A DNA stretch of 64,000 bases. Origin: JAJEFO01 sp965209045 (GTDB lineage Bacteria > Pseudomonadota > Alphaproteobacteria > Rhodobacterales > Rhodobacteraceae). Below the pieces are notes generated by a model that did no database searches, was not told the origin of the DNA, and was given only the letters and a program-made list of their open reading frames with translations. The translations under genes and the position numbers were made by a program. Location of the stretch: NCBI GenBank assembly GCA_965209045.1, contig CBDBPW010000003.1, forward strand, positions 2,418,001-2,482,000. Reading direction: 5' to 3'. Each line of letters starts with the position of its first letter. Position 1 is the stretch's first letter. Of this stretch, positions 17,450 through 27,238 are shown in pieces.

Positions 17450-18346
17450 TCAGTCCCACTTCGCAACAGGCGGAAGGCTCATAAGGACCGCATGCGCGTC
17501 ATGGCCGGTTTCCAGGCCGAACTTCGTGCCCCGGTCATAGACGAGATTGTACTCGACATAGAGACCGCGATGCCGAAGCTGCACGTCCCTGTCCCATTCG
17601 GACCACTCCGTCAGGCGGCGACGCTCGATGATCGGCAGATATGCCTTGAGAAGTGCGCGGCCAACATCCTGGGTGAAGGCGAAGTCCGCCTCCCAGTCAC
17701 CGGTGTTCCAGTCGTCGAAGAAGATTCCGCCGACGCCCCTGGGCCGGCCACGATGCTTCACGAAGAAATATTCGTCCGCCCAAGCCTTCAGCCGCGGATG
17801 GATGTCGGCACCGTGCGGGTCGCAGTGGGCCTTCTGCACGGCATGGAAATCAGCCGTGTCCTCTTCGTGCTCGATGCAGGGATTCAGGTCGGACCCGCCT
17901 CCGAACCACCAGGCGGCAGGCGTCCAGAACATGCGCGTGTTCATGTGAACGGACGGCACATGGGGATTCTGCATGTGCGCAACAAGCGAAACGCCGGATG
18001 CCCAGAAGCGCGGGTCCGTGTCCATTCCCGGCACGCCGCGCGCCGCCATGGCCGACTGCGCACGTGCGCCAAGCACCCCGTAGACGGTTGAGACATTCAC
18101 GCCGACCTTTTCGAAGACCCGCCCGTCACGCAACACGCTCATGAGACCGCCGCCCGCGTCAGAGCCGTCATCCGACGCGCGCCTGGTTTCGGTGATCTCG
18201 AACCGGCCCGCCGAACGGTCCGACTCCGGGCCGTTCGCGTGAGTATCCTCGACACCCTCGAAGGCGGCCACGATCTCGTCGCGCAGGCTCCTGAACCACG
18301 AGCTGGCGCGCGCTTTCCTGTCTTCAAGGCAATCCGTCATCGGCAT
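17450..18346 (-). CDS. hemF: Oxygen-dependent coproporphyrinogen III oxidase
   Basis: Oxidatively decarboxylates coproporphyrinogen III to protoporphyrinogen IX in heme and chlorophyll synthesis, using O2. Start ATG 18346 gives 298 residues, close to the family norm; a GTG ten codons upstream also reads in frame. Conserved blocks: GGGLMSVLRDGRVFEKVGVN, HMNTRMFWTPAAWWFGGGSD (substrate pocket), KHRGRPRGVGGIFFDDWN and the C-terminal HRGLYVEYNLVYDRGTKFGL. Divergent from ileS. Confidence 0.95.
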   Translation of the reverse strand: MPMTDCLEDRKARASSWFRSLRDEIVAAFEGVEDTHANGPESDRSAGRFEITETRRASDDGSDAGGGLMSVLRDGRVFEKVGVNVSTVYGVLGARAQSAMAARGVPGMDTDPRFWASGVSLVAHMQNPHVPSVHMNTRMFWTPAAWWFGGGSDLNPCIEHEEDTADFHAVQKAHCDPHGADIHPRLKAWADEYFFVKHRGRPRGVGGIFFDDWNTGDWEADFAFTQDVGRALLKAYLPIIERRRLTEWSEWDRDVQLRHRGLYVEYNLVYDRGTKFGLETGHDAHAVLMSLPPVAKWD

Positions 18347-18659
18347 GTCCGTTCTCAGTCCGAGCGGCCCGGTCACGCCTCCGGTAAAGCACCTGGTTCA
18401 CGACTTGGCCATACGGATTCACGCAATTGGCAGCGCCGCCGACGTGACCGTCCAGCCTCGTCAACGGTTGCGACAGCGCACGCAATCTCCGGCTCAAGCC
18501 GCCTTGTCCTGACCGGATTCGCTGCCTATAGAACGCTTCGTGACCTGCAAGGCGATCATAATTCGAATTACGTGCCCGGCGCTCTGACAGGCGGGTCGCC
18601 GGGTATTATGTGCCGAGGCTCTCCGTCGCCCGAACATCCACCCTTCAAGGACAGTGACA
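18347..18659. other. Divergent promoter region hemF/ileS, 313 bp
   Basis: No gene is seen. The region must hold the promoters of hemF (left) and ileS (right). No T-box or other riboswitch is recognised; T-boxes would be unexpected in this group. Confidence 0.45.
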
Positions 18660-21623
18660 ATGTGTGCCGACACACCCGACTACAAGGACACGCTGCACCT
18701 TCCCGACACGAATTTCCCGATGCGTGCGGGACTGCCCGGCCGCGAGCCTGGCTGGCTGGAGAGATGGGAGAGGATCGGTGTCTATGACCGGCTTCGCGGC
18801 AAGCAAGGACGTGAACAGTTCACGCTTCACGACGGCCCGCCCTACGCGAACGGGCACCTGCATATCGGGCACGCACTGAACAAGATCCTGAAAGACATGG
18901 TGGTCCGCTCGCAGCAAATGATGGGCAAGGATGCGCGCTATGTCCCCGGCTGGGACTGCCATGGCCTCCCGATCGAGTGGAAGATCGAGGAGCAGTACCG
19001 GAAGAACGGACGCGACAAGGACGCGGTCGACGTGGTCGAGTTCCGCCAGGAATGCCGGCGCTTCGCCGAAAGCTGGATCGACATCCAGCGGGACGAGTTC
19101 AAGCGTCTCGGCGTGACCGGCAACTGGGCCGATCCATACCTGACCATGGACCATCACGCCGAACGCGTCATCGCCGAGGAATTCCAGAAATTCCTCATGA
19201 ACGGAACGCTTTACCGAGGTTCCAAGCCCGTGATGTGGTCGCCCGTCGAGAAGACGGCGCTGGCCGAGGCGGAGGTCGAGTACCATGATCACCATAGCCA
19301 CACCGTCTGGGTGAAATTCCCCGTCGTGGCATTTGATCGCGGCGTGGCGGCGGCGGGCGGAAACTCAGGGTCGAAGCAGGCCCCGGACAAGGACGGCGAA
19401 TTGCGGGCATCGCGCATGGAAAGCGCGAAGGTCGTCATCTGGACGACGACGCCATGGACCATCCCGCAGAACCGGGCCATCTGCTTTGGCCCCGACATCA
19501 GTTACGGGCTCTACGAAGTCACGGGACGTCCGGAGGAGTGCTGGGCAAACATCGGCGACCTGTATCTCATCGCCGACGACCTGGCCGAGGCGACGCTCTC
19601 GCAGGCCCGGCTGGACTCCACGATGTACCGGCGTCTCACGGATGTCGATGTCGCGGAACTCGCCGCCATCACCTGTGCGCACCCCTTCAGGGACCATGCA
19701 GACAACGGGGAGTGGGACTTTGACGTGCCGCTCCTGAATGGCGACCACGTAACGGCGGAGGCTGGCACCGGGTTCGTGCACACCGCGCCGTCTCATGGCG
19801 ACGACGACTACCAGATCGGGCTGAAGCACGGCCTGCCGATGACATACAACGTGCTTGAAGACGGCTCGTTCCGCGAGAATCTCCCTTTCTTCGGCGGCGC
19901 CGTCATCGTCAAGCCGAACGGCAAGGAGGGCGACGCGAACAGGCGCATCATCGACAAGCTTGCCGAAGTGGGTGCCCTGATAGCGCGCGGCCGCCTAGTC
20001 CACAGCTATCCGCACTCCTGGCGATCGAAGGCACCGCTCATCTTCCGCAACACGCCACAATGGTTCGCTGCCATCGACCGCCCCGTGGGTGACGGACAGG
20101 ACGAGCATGGCAAGACCATACGTGAACGCGCGCTGACGGAGATCGAAAATGTCCGCTGGACGCCGCCGTCGGGTCGCAACCGTCTCCATTCAATGATGGT
20201 AGGCCGTCCCGACTGGGTTCTCTCGCGCCAGCGCGCCTGGGGCGTGCCGCTGACCTGTTTCGTCAGGATCGGCGCCAAGCCGGAAGATCCCGACTTTCTC
20301 TTGCGCAATGACGCCGTGAACGCCCGGATTCTCGACGCGTTCGAGAAGGAAGGCGCGGACTCCTGGTACAGGCCAGGCGCAAAGGAACGCTTTCTCGGCA
20401 ACGATGCGAACGCGGACGACTACGAACAGGTCTTCGACATCCTCGACGTCTGGTTCGACTCCGGATCAACCCACGCCTTCGCGCTTCGCGACCGTTCCGA
20501 CGGCACGGAGGACGGCATCGCCGACCTTTACCTCGAAGGCACTGACCAGCATCGAGGCTGGTTCCACTCGTCCCTGCTGCAGAGCTGCGGCACACGGGGT
20601 CGGGCACCCTACCGCGGCGTGCTGACCCATGGCTTCACGCTGGACGAGAGGGGCAACAAGATGTCCAAGTCTCTCGGAAACACGATCGTGCCCGACGAGG
20701 TGGTCAAGCAATACGGAGCCGACATCCTGCGCCTCTGGGTTGCGCAGACGGACTACACGGGCGACCAGCGCATAGGGCCGGAGATCCTGAAAGGCGTCGC
20801 GGACAGCTACCGGCGTCTCAGGAACACGATGCGCTTCATGCTCGGCAATCTTGCGGGATTCTCGGAAGACGAACGCGTTGCGCCAGCTGACATGCCGGAG
20901 CTGGAAGCCTGGATCCTGCATCGCATGGCGGAACTCGACCACAAGGTGCGCACGAGATATGCGGCATATGACTTCCAGGGCGTCTTCCGGGCCGTGTTCG
21001 AGTTCGCGACTTCCGATCTCTCGTCCTTCTATTTCGACATTCGGAAGGACACTCTCTACTGTGACCCCAGCGACGGCCTGACCCGCAGGGCGGCACGAAC
21101 CGTGCTCGACCTGCTGTTCCACAGGTTGACGACCTGGCTTGCTCCCATTCTCGTCTTCACGACAGAGGAAGTGTGGCTGGAGAGATTCCCGGGCGACGAC
21201 TCTTCCGTGCATCTCGCCGACATTCCCGAGACCCCAAAGGACTGGCTGAACGAACCGCTTGCCAAGAAATGGGCTGGCATCCGCCACGTTCGCCGGGTCG
21301 TGACGGCCGCGCTTGAAGTCCAGCGGCGGGAAAAGCGGATCGGCGCCTCGCTCGAAGCCGCACCCATCGTTTGCGTGGAGGACAGGGGCGTTCGCGATGC
21401 GCTGAAGACCGTGGATTTCGCGGATGTCTGCATCACGTCATCCATATCGGTCACGGGAGATCCCGCGCCGGCAGAGGCATTCCGGATTCCCGAGGCGAAT
21501 GGCGTGGCCGTGCTCTTCGAGAAGGCGGAAGGAAACAAGTGCGAACGCTGCTGGAAGATATTGCCGGATGTGGGCATGCATGCGCATCCAGGAACCTGCG
21601 CCCGCTGCAATGCCGTGCTTTGA
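18660..21623 (+). CDS. ileS: Isoleucyl-tRNA synthetase
   Basis: Charges tRNA-Ile. Start ATG 18660 gives 987 residues (an in-frame GTG lies two codons upstream). Class I signatures: HLHIGH at about 67-72 and KMSKSLGN at about 666. The editing domain has WTTTPWTIPQNRAI and AGTGFVHTAPSHGDDDY. The C-terminal zinc ribbon CERCWK...CARC at about 960-983 marks the bacterial type. The full-length protein is intact. It is followed by ogt after a 34-bp gap. Confidence 0.97.
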   Translation: MCADTPDYKDTLHLPDTNFPMRAGLPGREPGWLERWERIGVYDRLRGKQGREQFTLHDGPPYANGHLHIGHALNKILKDMVVRSQQMMGKDARYVPGWDCHGLPIEWKIEEQYRKNGRDKDAVDVVEFRQECRRFAESWIDIQRDEFKRLGVTGNWADPYLTMDHHAERVIAEEFQKFLMNGTLYRGSKPVMWSPVEKTALAEAEVEYHDHHSHTVWVKFPVVAFDRGVAAAGGNSGSKQAPDKDGELRASRMESAKVVIWTTTPWTIPQNRAICFGPDISYGLYEVTGRPEECWANIGDLYLIADDLAEATLSQARLDSTMYRRLTDVDVAELAAITCAHPFRDHADNGEWDFDVPLLNGDHVTAEAGTGFVHTAPSHGDDDYQIGLKHGLPMTYNVLEDGSFRENLPFFGGAVIVKPNGKEGDANRRIIDKLAEVGALIARGRLVHSYPHSWRSKAPLIFRNTPQWFAAIDRPVGDGQDEHGKTIRERALTEIENVRWTPPSGRNRLHSMMVGRPDWVLSRQRAWGVPLTCFVRIGAKPEDPDFLLRNDAVNARILDAFEKEGADSWYRPGAKERFLGNDANADDYEQVFDILDVWFDSGSTHAFALRDRSDGTEDGIADLYLEGTDQHRGWFHSSLLQSCGTRGRAPYRGVLTHGFTLDERGNKMSKSLGNTIVPDEVVKQYGADILRLWVAQTDYTGDQRIGPEILKGVADSYRRLRNTMRFMLGNLAGFSEDERVAPADMPELEAWILHRMAELDHKVRTRYAAYDFQGVFRAVFEFATSDLSSFYFDIRKDTLYCDPSDGLTRRAARTVLDLLFHRLTTWLAPILVFTTEEVWLERFPGDDSSVHLADIPETPKDWLNEPLAKKWAGIRHVRRVVTAALEVQRREKRIGASLEAAPIVCVEDRGVRDALKTVDFADVCITSSISVTGDPAPAEAFRIPEANGVAVLFEKAEGNKCERCWKILPDVGMHAHPGTCARCNAVL

Positions 21624-21657
21624 TGAGCCCGGACGCGCCTGAACGGTTCGGCTCGGC

Positions 21658-22122
21658 ATGGATCGGCCAATGCCGTCCTTGACCTTCAAGAGCCCGATCG
21701 GGCCGCTGACGCTGACCGACGAGAACGGCACGATCACAAGCCTGGGCTGGGGTGGCAATGCCGGTGATTCCACCCCACTGCTGCTTGAAGCGGAACGCCA
21801 GCTCGACCTCTACTTTGACGGCGGGCTGGTCGGGTTCGACCTGCCGCTGGCTCCGAGAGCGTCGCCGAGGCTGCTTCGGTTCCTCGATGCGCTGCGCGAG
21901 ATTCCCTACGGCGAAACGCGAACCTACGGGCAGATGGCCAAGGCACTCGGAATCTCCGCCCAAGCCGCAGGCCAGGCCTGTGGCGCCAATCCCATTGCGG
22001 TCCTCATTCCATGCCACCGGGTCACGGGAACCGGCAGCCTTGGCGGATTTTCGGCACCGAACGGAATCGAGAAGAAAATTGCGCTCCTGAAGCTCGAAGG
22101 GGCGGCTTCACTGCTGCTCTAG
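21658..22122 (+). CDS. ogt: Methylated-DNA-protein-cysteine methyltransferase
   Basis: 154 residues. A suicide repair protein that moves alkyl groups from O6-alkylguanine to its own cysteine. The active site is IPCHRVTGTGSLGGFSAP (PCHRV cysteine), preceded by the helix-turn-helix PYGETRTYGQMAKALGIS and the arginine-finger region. Lacks an Ada-type N-terminal domain. An alternative start ATG at 21670 would remove four residues. Converges with the GFA gene, overlapping its 3' end by 15 bases. Confidence 0.94.
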   Translation: MDRPMPSLTFKSPIGPLTLTDENGTITSLGWGGNAGDSTPLLLEAERQLDLYFDGGLVGFDLPLAPRASPRLLRFLDALREIPYGETRTYGQMAKALGISAQAAGQACGANPIAVLIPCHRVTGTGSLGGFSAPNGIEKKIALLKLEGAASLLL

Positions 22123-22527
22123 GATCATCGTCGTCAGCTTCGGGTCCCGACCCTCCGCCTTGGGCAATCCATCGGCAATCTCGTAGTAGTCGCCCTTGTC
22201 CGCGCAAAAGATGTGCCCGGCAAGTCCGAGACCGGTCGGATTGTCGAGCGTCCCCGCAAAGATCGACAGGTTCTCGCCGGGACCGTCCCAGAACAGGTTC
22301 GAACCGCAGGTGCCGCAAAATCCGCGCCGTGCGACTTCCGAGGATTCGTACCAGCGCGGCTCGCCGCAGATCTTCACGGCACCCCGAGGTGCAGATGTCG
22401 CCGCCACATGATGCCCGCTCGTCTTTCGGCACTGTCCGCAGTGACACGCAATGACCGGACGCAGCGGTCCCGTCACCGAATAGGCAACCTGCCCGCAAAG
22501 GCAGGATCCTCTGTGAACTTCCGGCAT
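22108..22527 (-). CDS. GFA (glutathione-dependent formaldehyde-activating-like) zinc protein
   Basis: 139 residues with the CENP-V/GFA zinc-binding pattern: GSCLCGQVAYSV near the N terminus, ACHCGQCRKTSG (CxxC plus Cys) and FCGTCGSNLFW in the middle. These bind two zinc ions in a beta-tent fold. Family members are annotated as S-(hydroxymethyl)glutathione synthase, but most, probably including this one, have unproven activity. A 3' overlap with ogt on the opposite strand is the only context. Confidence 0.9.
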   Translation of the reverse strand: MPEVHRGSCLCGQVAYSVTGPLRPVIACHCGQCRKTSGHHVAATSAPRGAVKICGEPRWYESSEVARRGFCGTCGSNLFWDGPGENLSIFAGTLDNPTGLGLAGHIFCADKGDYYEIADGLPKAEGRDPKLTTMILEQQ

Positions 22528-22746
22528 TATGCCCTCCCTTCAGGCATCCGCTGCCAGCCAAGCATGGCAACGAGTGTCCCTGACTCAACGGTCCGTTCCG
22601 CGCGGATGCGGCCAGTCACTTGCGTGCATGGCCATGAACGGCAAGTCACTCAGTCGCATTGGCCCCAGATAGAATGACGCTCCACATCCGGACCAAGACA
22701 TCGTATTCTGGCTGGGAGGCAGGAAACAAGACGGGCACCGAGCAAA

Positions 22747-24867
22747 GTGAGCGGGCCGACCAATATGCGCCGGGCGCGTGCTGCCGGACGACGTCGAGCA
22801 GCACGGCAAAACGTGAAGCCGCGGGGAAGAGCAGGCCTAGGCAGACGCCTCCTGGTCGCTCCAGTCGCCTGGATTCTGCGAACGCTTGCGCGAATCACAT
22901 GGCGCATCGGCTGGCGCGTTTCCCTGATCGCCACGATTGCCGTTGCGTGCACGGTTCTCCTATACGCTGCTGCGCTGCCGCCCCTGCCGGACATCGTGGA
23001 CGCCCGTTCCCGGGGATCTGTCACGCTCCTGGACCGCGACGGTGCCGTCTTCGCGTGGCGTGGCGAACAGTTCGGAGGCACGATCACGCCGGACAGTGTC
23101 TCTCCGCATCTCAAGAACGCTGTCATCGCAACAGAGGACAAGCGCTACTATCGGCATTTCGGCATTTCGCTCCGGGGGATTGCCAGCGCGATCCGCATCA
23201 ATCTCCAGGAGGGCCGCGGCCCCTTCCAGGGCCACGGCGGTTCGACGATCACGCAGCAAACGGCAAAGCTGCTGTGCATCGGCAAGCGCTACACGCCGGA
23301 GACGGGCATGTCCGAAGCCGCATTCGAAGCGGACTGCCGCCGCACGACCCTTGGCCGCAAGGTCTGGGAGGCCGTCTACGCCTTGGCGATGGAAGCCCGA
23401 TACTCCAAGGACGAGATCCTCACCATCTATCTGAACCGGTCCTATCTCGGTGCCGGCACTCGCGGATTCGAAGCCGCAGCGCAGCGCTACTTCGGGATTT
23501 CGGCCAGAGACGTTGGACCGGCGGAGGCGGCCATGCTTGCCGGCCTTCTGAAAGCCCCCAGCCGCTACGCGCCAACTGCCAACCTGCAGCGCAGCAGGGA
23601 TCGCGCGGCGACGATCGTCCGGCTGATGGAGGAGCAAGGCTACCTCTCTGCCAGCGAGGCTGCGCATGCCCGCAAGCACCCTGCCCGACTGTCGTCCGCC
23701 GCCGCAGCCCGTGCCGGTGGCTACTTCGCGGACTGGGTCATGGATCTTGGGCCGCATTTCCTGACCCGGGACACGACCGAAGACGTCGTGATCCGCACGA
23801 CACTCGACCGGGGCGTTCAGGCGGCCGCGGACAAGGCGCTGCAATTCATCTTCGACACGAGGGTCCGAGAAGGCTCCAAGGCACAAGCCGCCATCGTCGT
23901 CATGAGCGCAGACGGCGCGGTTCGCGCCATGGTTGGTGGCCGAAAGGTCAAGGGCGTCGCGGGCCAGTTCAATCGGGCAGTTCAGGCCAAACGGCAAACT
24001 GGGTCGGCCTTCAAGCCATTCGTCTATGGCGCCGCCATGGAAACTGGCATCAGGCCGCACACGCAAGTCCGGGACGAACCGCTCTGCCTTGACGTGCGCG
24101 GTTCAGGAAAATGGTGCCCCGACAACTATTCCCGCGAGTACAAGGGTGTCGTGACGCTTGAGGAAGCCATGGCCGAGTCGCTGAACGTTCCGGCCGTAAA
24201 GGTGTACAACCGCGTCGGACGGGACGTGGTCGTGCGCGTGGCGTCGGGATTCGGGATCAATGCCGATGCAGCGGTCGGACCGGCGATGGCGCTCGGAACT
24301 GTGGAATCGACGCTTCTTGACATGACCGGGGCCTATGCCGGCATTCTGAACGGCGGCTCGTCGGTCGTGCCCTACGGTATGGTGGACTTGCGCATCAAGG
24401 GCGACAATGCGCCACTATTCGAGCAAACCGGCGGAGCAGGCGAGCGCGTGATCAGCGAACCGGCTGCCCGGCAACTCGTCTACATGATGAGCCGGGTCAT
24501 CGAGGTTGGCACTGGCACGCGCGCGCGCCTTCCCGATCGTCCTGCCGCCGGAAAGACCGGCACCACCCAGGCAGCAAGGGACGCATGGTTCATCGGTTTC
24601 ACGGCGGACTACGTGGCCGGAGTCTGGATGGGTTATGACGACAACACTCCGCTCACCGGAGTGACCGGAGGCGGCCTGCCCGCCGAGATCTGGAAGGAAA
24701 CGATGATTGGCGCCCACGAAGGCCTGCCGGTCCGCAGGCTTCCAATGCCGGCTCGAGGCGCCATCGCAAGCGCCGTCCCCGAACGACAGGCCCCGGGCCG
24801 GGCGCCGCAAGGCAATTTTGCCGAGCGCATGATCATCGGCATCCTGAACGGAATCCTGGGACGATAG
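22747..24867 (+). CDS. Class A penicillin-binding protein (PBP1A/1C-like)
   Basis: Bifunctional peptidoglycan glycosyltransferase and DD-transpeptidase of the inner membrane, 706 residues (GTG 22747; ATG 22765 is also possible). A basic cytoplasmic head is followed by one membrane helix at about 50-75. Glycosyltransferase motifs: ATEDKRYYRHFGIS and GHGGSTITQQTAK, then RKVWEAVYALAMEARYSKDE. Transpeptidase triad: QTGSAFKPFVYG (catalytic Ser with Lys), ESLNVPA (SxN) and AAGKTGTTQAARDAWFIGFT (KTG). All key residues are present. A cysteine-bearing insert (CIGKRYTPETG) sits after the TQQ motif. Confidence 0.93.
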   Translation: MSGPTNMRRARAAGRRRAARQNVKPRGRAGLGRRLLVAPVAWILRTLARITWRIGWRVSLIATIAVACTVLLYAAALPPLPDIVDARSRGSVTLLDRDGAVFAWRGEQFGGTITPDSVSPHLKNAVIATEDKRYYRHFGISLRGIASAIRINLQEGRGPFQGHGGSTITQQTAKLLCIGKRYTPETGMSEAAFEADCRRTTLGRKVWEAVYALAMEARYSKDEILTIYLNRSYLGAGTRGFEAAAQRYFGISARDVGPAEAAMLAGLLKAPSRYAPTANLQRSRDRAATIVRLMEEQGYLSASEAAHARKHPARLSSAAAARAGGYFADWVMDLGPHFLTRDTTEDVVIRTTLDRGVQAAADKALQFIFDTRVREGSKAQAAIVVMSADGAVRAMVGGRKVKGVAGQFNRAVQAKRQTGSAFKPFVYGAAMETGIRPHTQVRDEPLCLDVRGSGKWCPDNYSREYKGVVTLEEAMAESLNVPAVKVYNRVGRDVVVRVASGFGINADAAVGPAMALGTVESTLLDMTGAYAGILNGGSSVVPYGMVDLRIKGDNAPLFEQTGGAGERVISEPAARQLVYMMSRVIEVGTGTRARLPDRPAAGKTGTTQAARDAWFIGFTADYVAGVWMGYDDNTPLTGVTGGGLPAEIWKETMIGAHEGLPVRRLPMPARGAIASAVPERQAPGRAPQGNFAERMIIGILNGILGR

Positions 24868-24951
24868 CGAACCGAGGCGCCCCGGCAGCCAAGGCAGTCG
24901 CTCCGGATCGGCGCGGCATCCCTCGCCGGTGCACGTCGCCCAGAGCGGCGG

Positions 24952-25593
24952 CTAGGGAACCGCTTCCAGAAACCGCCGGACGAGATCGGCATCCTTGACG
25001 CCCGGAGCGCTCTCCACGCCCGAGGACACGTCGACCTGCCTGGCGCCGGTCAGGGCAACCGCCTCCGCCACGTTTTCGTGAGTGAGACCGCCCGCGAGCA
25101 TCCAGGGAACGGTCCACTGACGATTCGCAATCAGGGTCCAGTCAAACGAAAGCCCGTTGCCGCCAGGCACCTCGCCGTCCTTCGGCGGACGGGCATCGAC
25201 CAGGATCTGGTCCACGGCCTTCTCGTACAGGTCGATTCTCGCGACGTCGTCCGCGTCGGATATGCCGATCGCCTTCATGACGGGCAGGCGCACGCGGTCC
25301 CGGATCTCGCGAGCGCGCTGAGGCGTCTCCGAACCGTGAAGCTGCAACATGTCCAGCGGAACCTCTGCCGTGAGAGAGTCGATGAACGCATCATCGGCAT
25401 CAACCATCAAGGCAACCTTGGCCACGCCGGGCGGCACGCCCAAGGCCAGCGTACGCGCCACGGAAGACTCCAGGTTCCTCGGAGACGGCCGGAAGAACAC
25501 GAACCCGACATAGGCGGCGCCGGATTCAACCGCCGCCGACAGTGTGTCCGCGGTCGACAGCCCGCAGATCTTCACTCGTGTCCCGGACTTCAT
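24952..25593 (-). CDS. trpF: Phosphoribosylanthranilate isomerase
   Basis: Third step of tryptophan synthesis: Amadori rearrangement of PRA to CdRP. 213 residues, TIM barrel, with VKICGLSTADTL (catalytic Cys), YVGFVFFRPSPRNLE, LQLHGSETPQ, ILVDARPP (catalytic Asp), WMLAGGLTHENVAEAV and VDVSSGVESAPGVKD (phosphate binding). In Rhodobacterales trpF commonly follows ihfB-lapA, as here with a 21-bp gap, and is followed by trpB; in this window trpB is absent and the convergent PBP gene follows instead. Confidence 0.95.
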   Translation of the reverse strand: MKSGTRVKICGLSTADTLSAAVESGAAYVGFVFFRPSPRNLESSVARTLALGVPPGVAKVALMVDADDAFIDSLTAEVPLDMLQLHGSETPQRAREIRDRVRLPVMKAIGISDADDVARIDLYEKAVDQILVDARPPKDGEVPGGNGLSFDWTLIANRQWTVPWMLAGGLTHENVAEAVALTGARQVDVSSGVESAPGVKDADLVRRFLEAVP

Positions 25594-25614
25594 GGAGCAG
25601 GTTTACCGTCTCCG

Positions 25615-25962
25615 TCAGCGGCTCTCAAGGATTTCAATGACTTCGTCGTGTGATGCGGAAGCGCTTCCGGTCTTGCTGAATTCCTGCTCAAGCCTTTGCC
25701 GCTCCTTGCGTTCGCTGGCGGCCCTAGCACGGTGCTTGTGCTCGCGCAGCCATTCCCACAGGAATCCAAGCGCCAGCCCGATCACGCCGGCGGCAAAGAG
25801 AACGACAAAGGTCGGCAAGGTGATCTCCCAGTCGAACCCGACAAGGCGCGAAACTTCGGCAGGCAGCATGCGCACGCTCAGTGGCCCGCGATTCGCCATC
25901 GCGACCGTGATCAGGGCAACTGCCAGAACTCCAAGAAAGAGGCCGCGGATGACACGCATCAT
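25615..25962 (-). CDS. LapA / DUF1049 small membrane protein
   Basis: 115 residues with two hydrophobic helices near the N terminus (LFLGVLAVALITVAMAN and VVLFAAGVIGLALGF) followed by a charged coiled-coil-like tail, REHKHRARAASERKERQRLE. This is the LapA/YciS pattern; relatives take part in lipopolysaccharide assembly control. The start overlaps the ihfB stop by four bases (ATGA at 25959-25962), forming ihfB-lapA-trpF. Confidence 0.85.
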   Translation of the reverse strand: MMRVIRGLFLGVLAVALITVAMANRGPLSVRMLPAEVSRLVGFDWEITLPTFVVLFAAGVIGLALGFLWEWLREHKHRARAASERKERQRLEQEFSKTGSASASHDEVIEILESR

Positions 25963-26243
25963 GCCTTTCCGTTCAGGCGATCCCTCAACAGCTTTCCGGT
26001 CTTGAAGAACGGTACGTGCTTTTCATCGACGCTGACGCTTTCACCAGTCCGGGGGTTGCGTCCGATTCGAGACTCTCGCTTCTTCACGGAAAACGCGCCG
26101 AATCCCCTGAGTTCAACCCGATTGCCCCGTGACATTGCATCAATGATGGAATCAAAGATGGTATTGACGATACGTTCGACATCTCGCTGGTACAGGTGTG
26201 GGTTCTCTTCGGCAATCTTCTGCACAAGCTCCGATCGTATCAT
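25959..26243 (-). CDS. ihfB: Integration host factor subunit beta
   Basis: DNA-bending nucleoid protein that pairs with IHF-alpha. Start ATG 26243 (MIRSELVQKIAEENPHLYQ) follows a G-run ribosome site; 94 residues. Diagnostic HU/IHF blocks: DVERIVNTIFDSIIDAMSRG, VELRGFGAFSVKKRESRIGR, and the DNA arm GRNPRTGESVSVDEKHVPFF with the intercalating Pro in NPRTG. The beta-subunit ending is KTGKLLRDRLN. Confidence 0.95.
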   Translation of the reverse strand: MIRSELVQKIAEENPHLYQRDVERIVNTIFDSIIDAMSRGNRVELRGFGAFSVKKRESRIGRNPRTGESVSVDEKHVPFFKTGKLLRDRLNGKA

Positions 26244-26800
26244 CTTCCCCCCCTGTGTGCTTTGTGGGTCGTCCTGAATTCCGCGACCATGGCGGACTAT
26301 AGGCAGAAAGGCCCGGTTGCGAAACATCCTAACATCCCGAAGTCCGGAAATTTGCGGAATACCGCCACAAGATTCCCGACTTCGCGCGCGAAATCGACCG
26401 GGGCGGGCCGCAATTTCTTCCTCTGGCGCCAGCTGCGGACGCGCGGGGCCGTCTGAGATCCTGGCGATTCGCGGACTTTCAAAGCATGCCCACGCATCCG
26501 GCTGCCCGAATTCCACGCACCTCCCGAATGGCGGAGCGGCGCATCTCGCACGGCATGCGGTGCGCTCTCGGAGGCGGCGTCAAGGCACATCGACGCGCCG
26601 GCATCGGACGGGCAAGCGTCGTGCGGGAGGCGAAGTGTTCGGGCAGTGGCAGGAATTCGAGGTTTCTCTCGCCCGTCGACATGGTCTACAAGCATGCTCG
26701 CGCCCCAACCGCTGCTCGGCAGACGGAAATCCAGGACAACGAAGGGCGGGCTGCAGGAGATGTCTGGGTGAAGGGCCGCCAGCTCAGATTGAGGAAGCCG
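26244..26800. other. Divergent gap ihfB/HIT, 557 bp
   Basis: No supported gene. A plus-strand reading runs into the HIT gene in frame, but its N-terminal 105 residues are Arg/Ala-rich and unlike any HIT protein, so I treat it as upstream sequence. The T/A-richer block 26290-26350 may hold the ihfB promoter. Confidence 0.5.
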
Positions 26801-27175
26801 ATGACCTACGACTACGACGAACAGAACATCTTCGCGAAAATCCTCCGGGGCGAGATTCCCAACACAACGGTCAAGGAAACCGAGCATACTTTGGCGTTCA
26901 AGGACATCGCGCCACAGGCGCCGCACCACGTCGTCGTCATTCCCAAGGGACCGTACGTGACCGCGGATCATTTCGCTGCCGAGGCGAGCGACAGCGAGAT
27001 CGCCGACTTCTGGCGCACGTTTGGCGGCATCTGCCGCGAGCTCGGCGTGACGCCAGACCAAGGCACCGGCTACCGGTTGATCGCGAATTCCGGTTCGGAC
27101 AGCGGACAGGAAGTCCCGCACTTTCACATGCACATTCTTGGCGGCCGGCCGCTCGGACCGATGTTGAATTCCTGA
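26801..27175 (+). CDS. HIT-family nucleotide hydrolase
   Basis: Start ATG 26801 follows GAGGAAG at good spacing; 124 residues. The histidine triad is HFHMHILGG, with the upstream QAPHHVVVIPKGPYVTADH block and YRLIANSGSDSGQEVPHFH typical of Hint-like phosphoramidase / adenosine 5'-monophosphoramidase proteins. FAKILRGEIPNTTVKETEH is the usual N-terminal signature. Cytoplasmic homodimer; cleaves AMP-NH2-type bonds. Confidence 0.93.
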   Translation: MTYDYDEQNIFAKILRGEIPNTTVKETEHTLAFKDIAPQAPHHVVVIPKGPYVTADHFAAEASDSEIADFWRTFGGICRELGVTPDQGTGYRLIANSGSDSGQEVPHFHMHILGGRPLGPMLNS

Positions 27176-27238
27176 TCAGTTGCGGCTACCGCTTGTCCGC
27201 CGCGTTCCCAGCACGCAACCGAGGCCCGAGCCACTAGC

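Noticed and set aside
18347..18659. T-box or other leader upstream of ileS
   Set aside because: No T-box core or specifier structure was recognised, and T-boxes are not expected in Alphaproteobacteria.
26486..26800. N-terminal extension of the HIT protein
   Set aside because: In frame but without HIT character; a good ribosome site precedes ATG 26801, which matches the usual HIT start.
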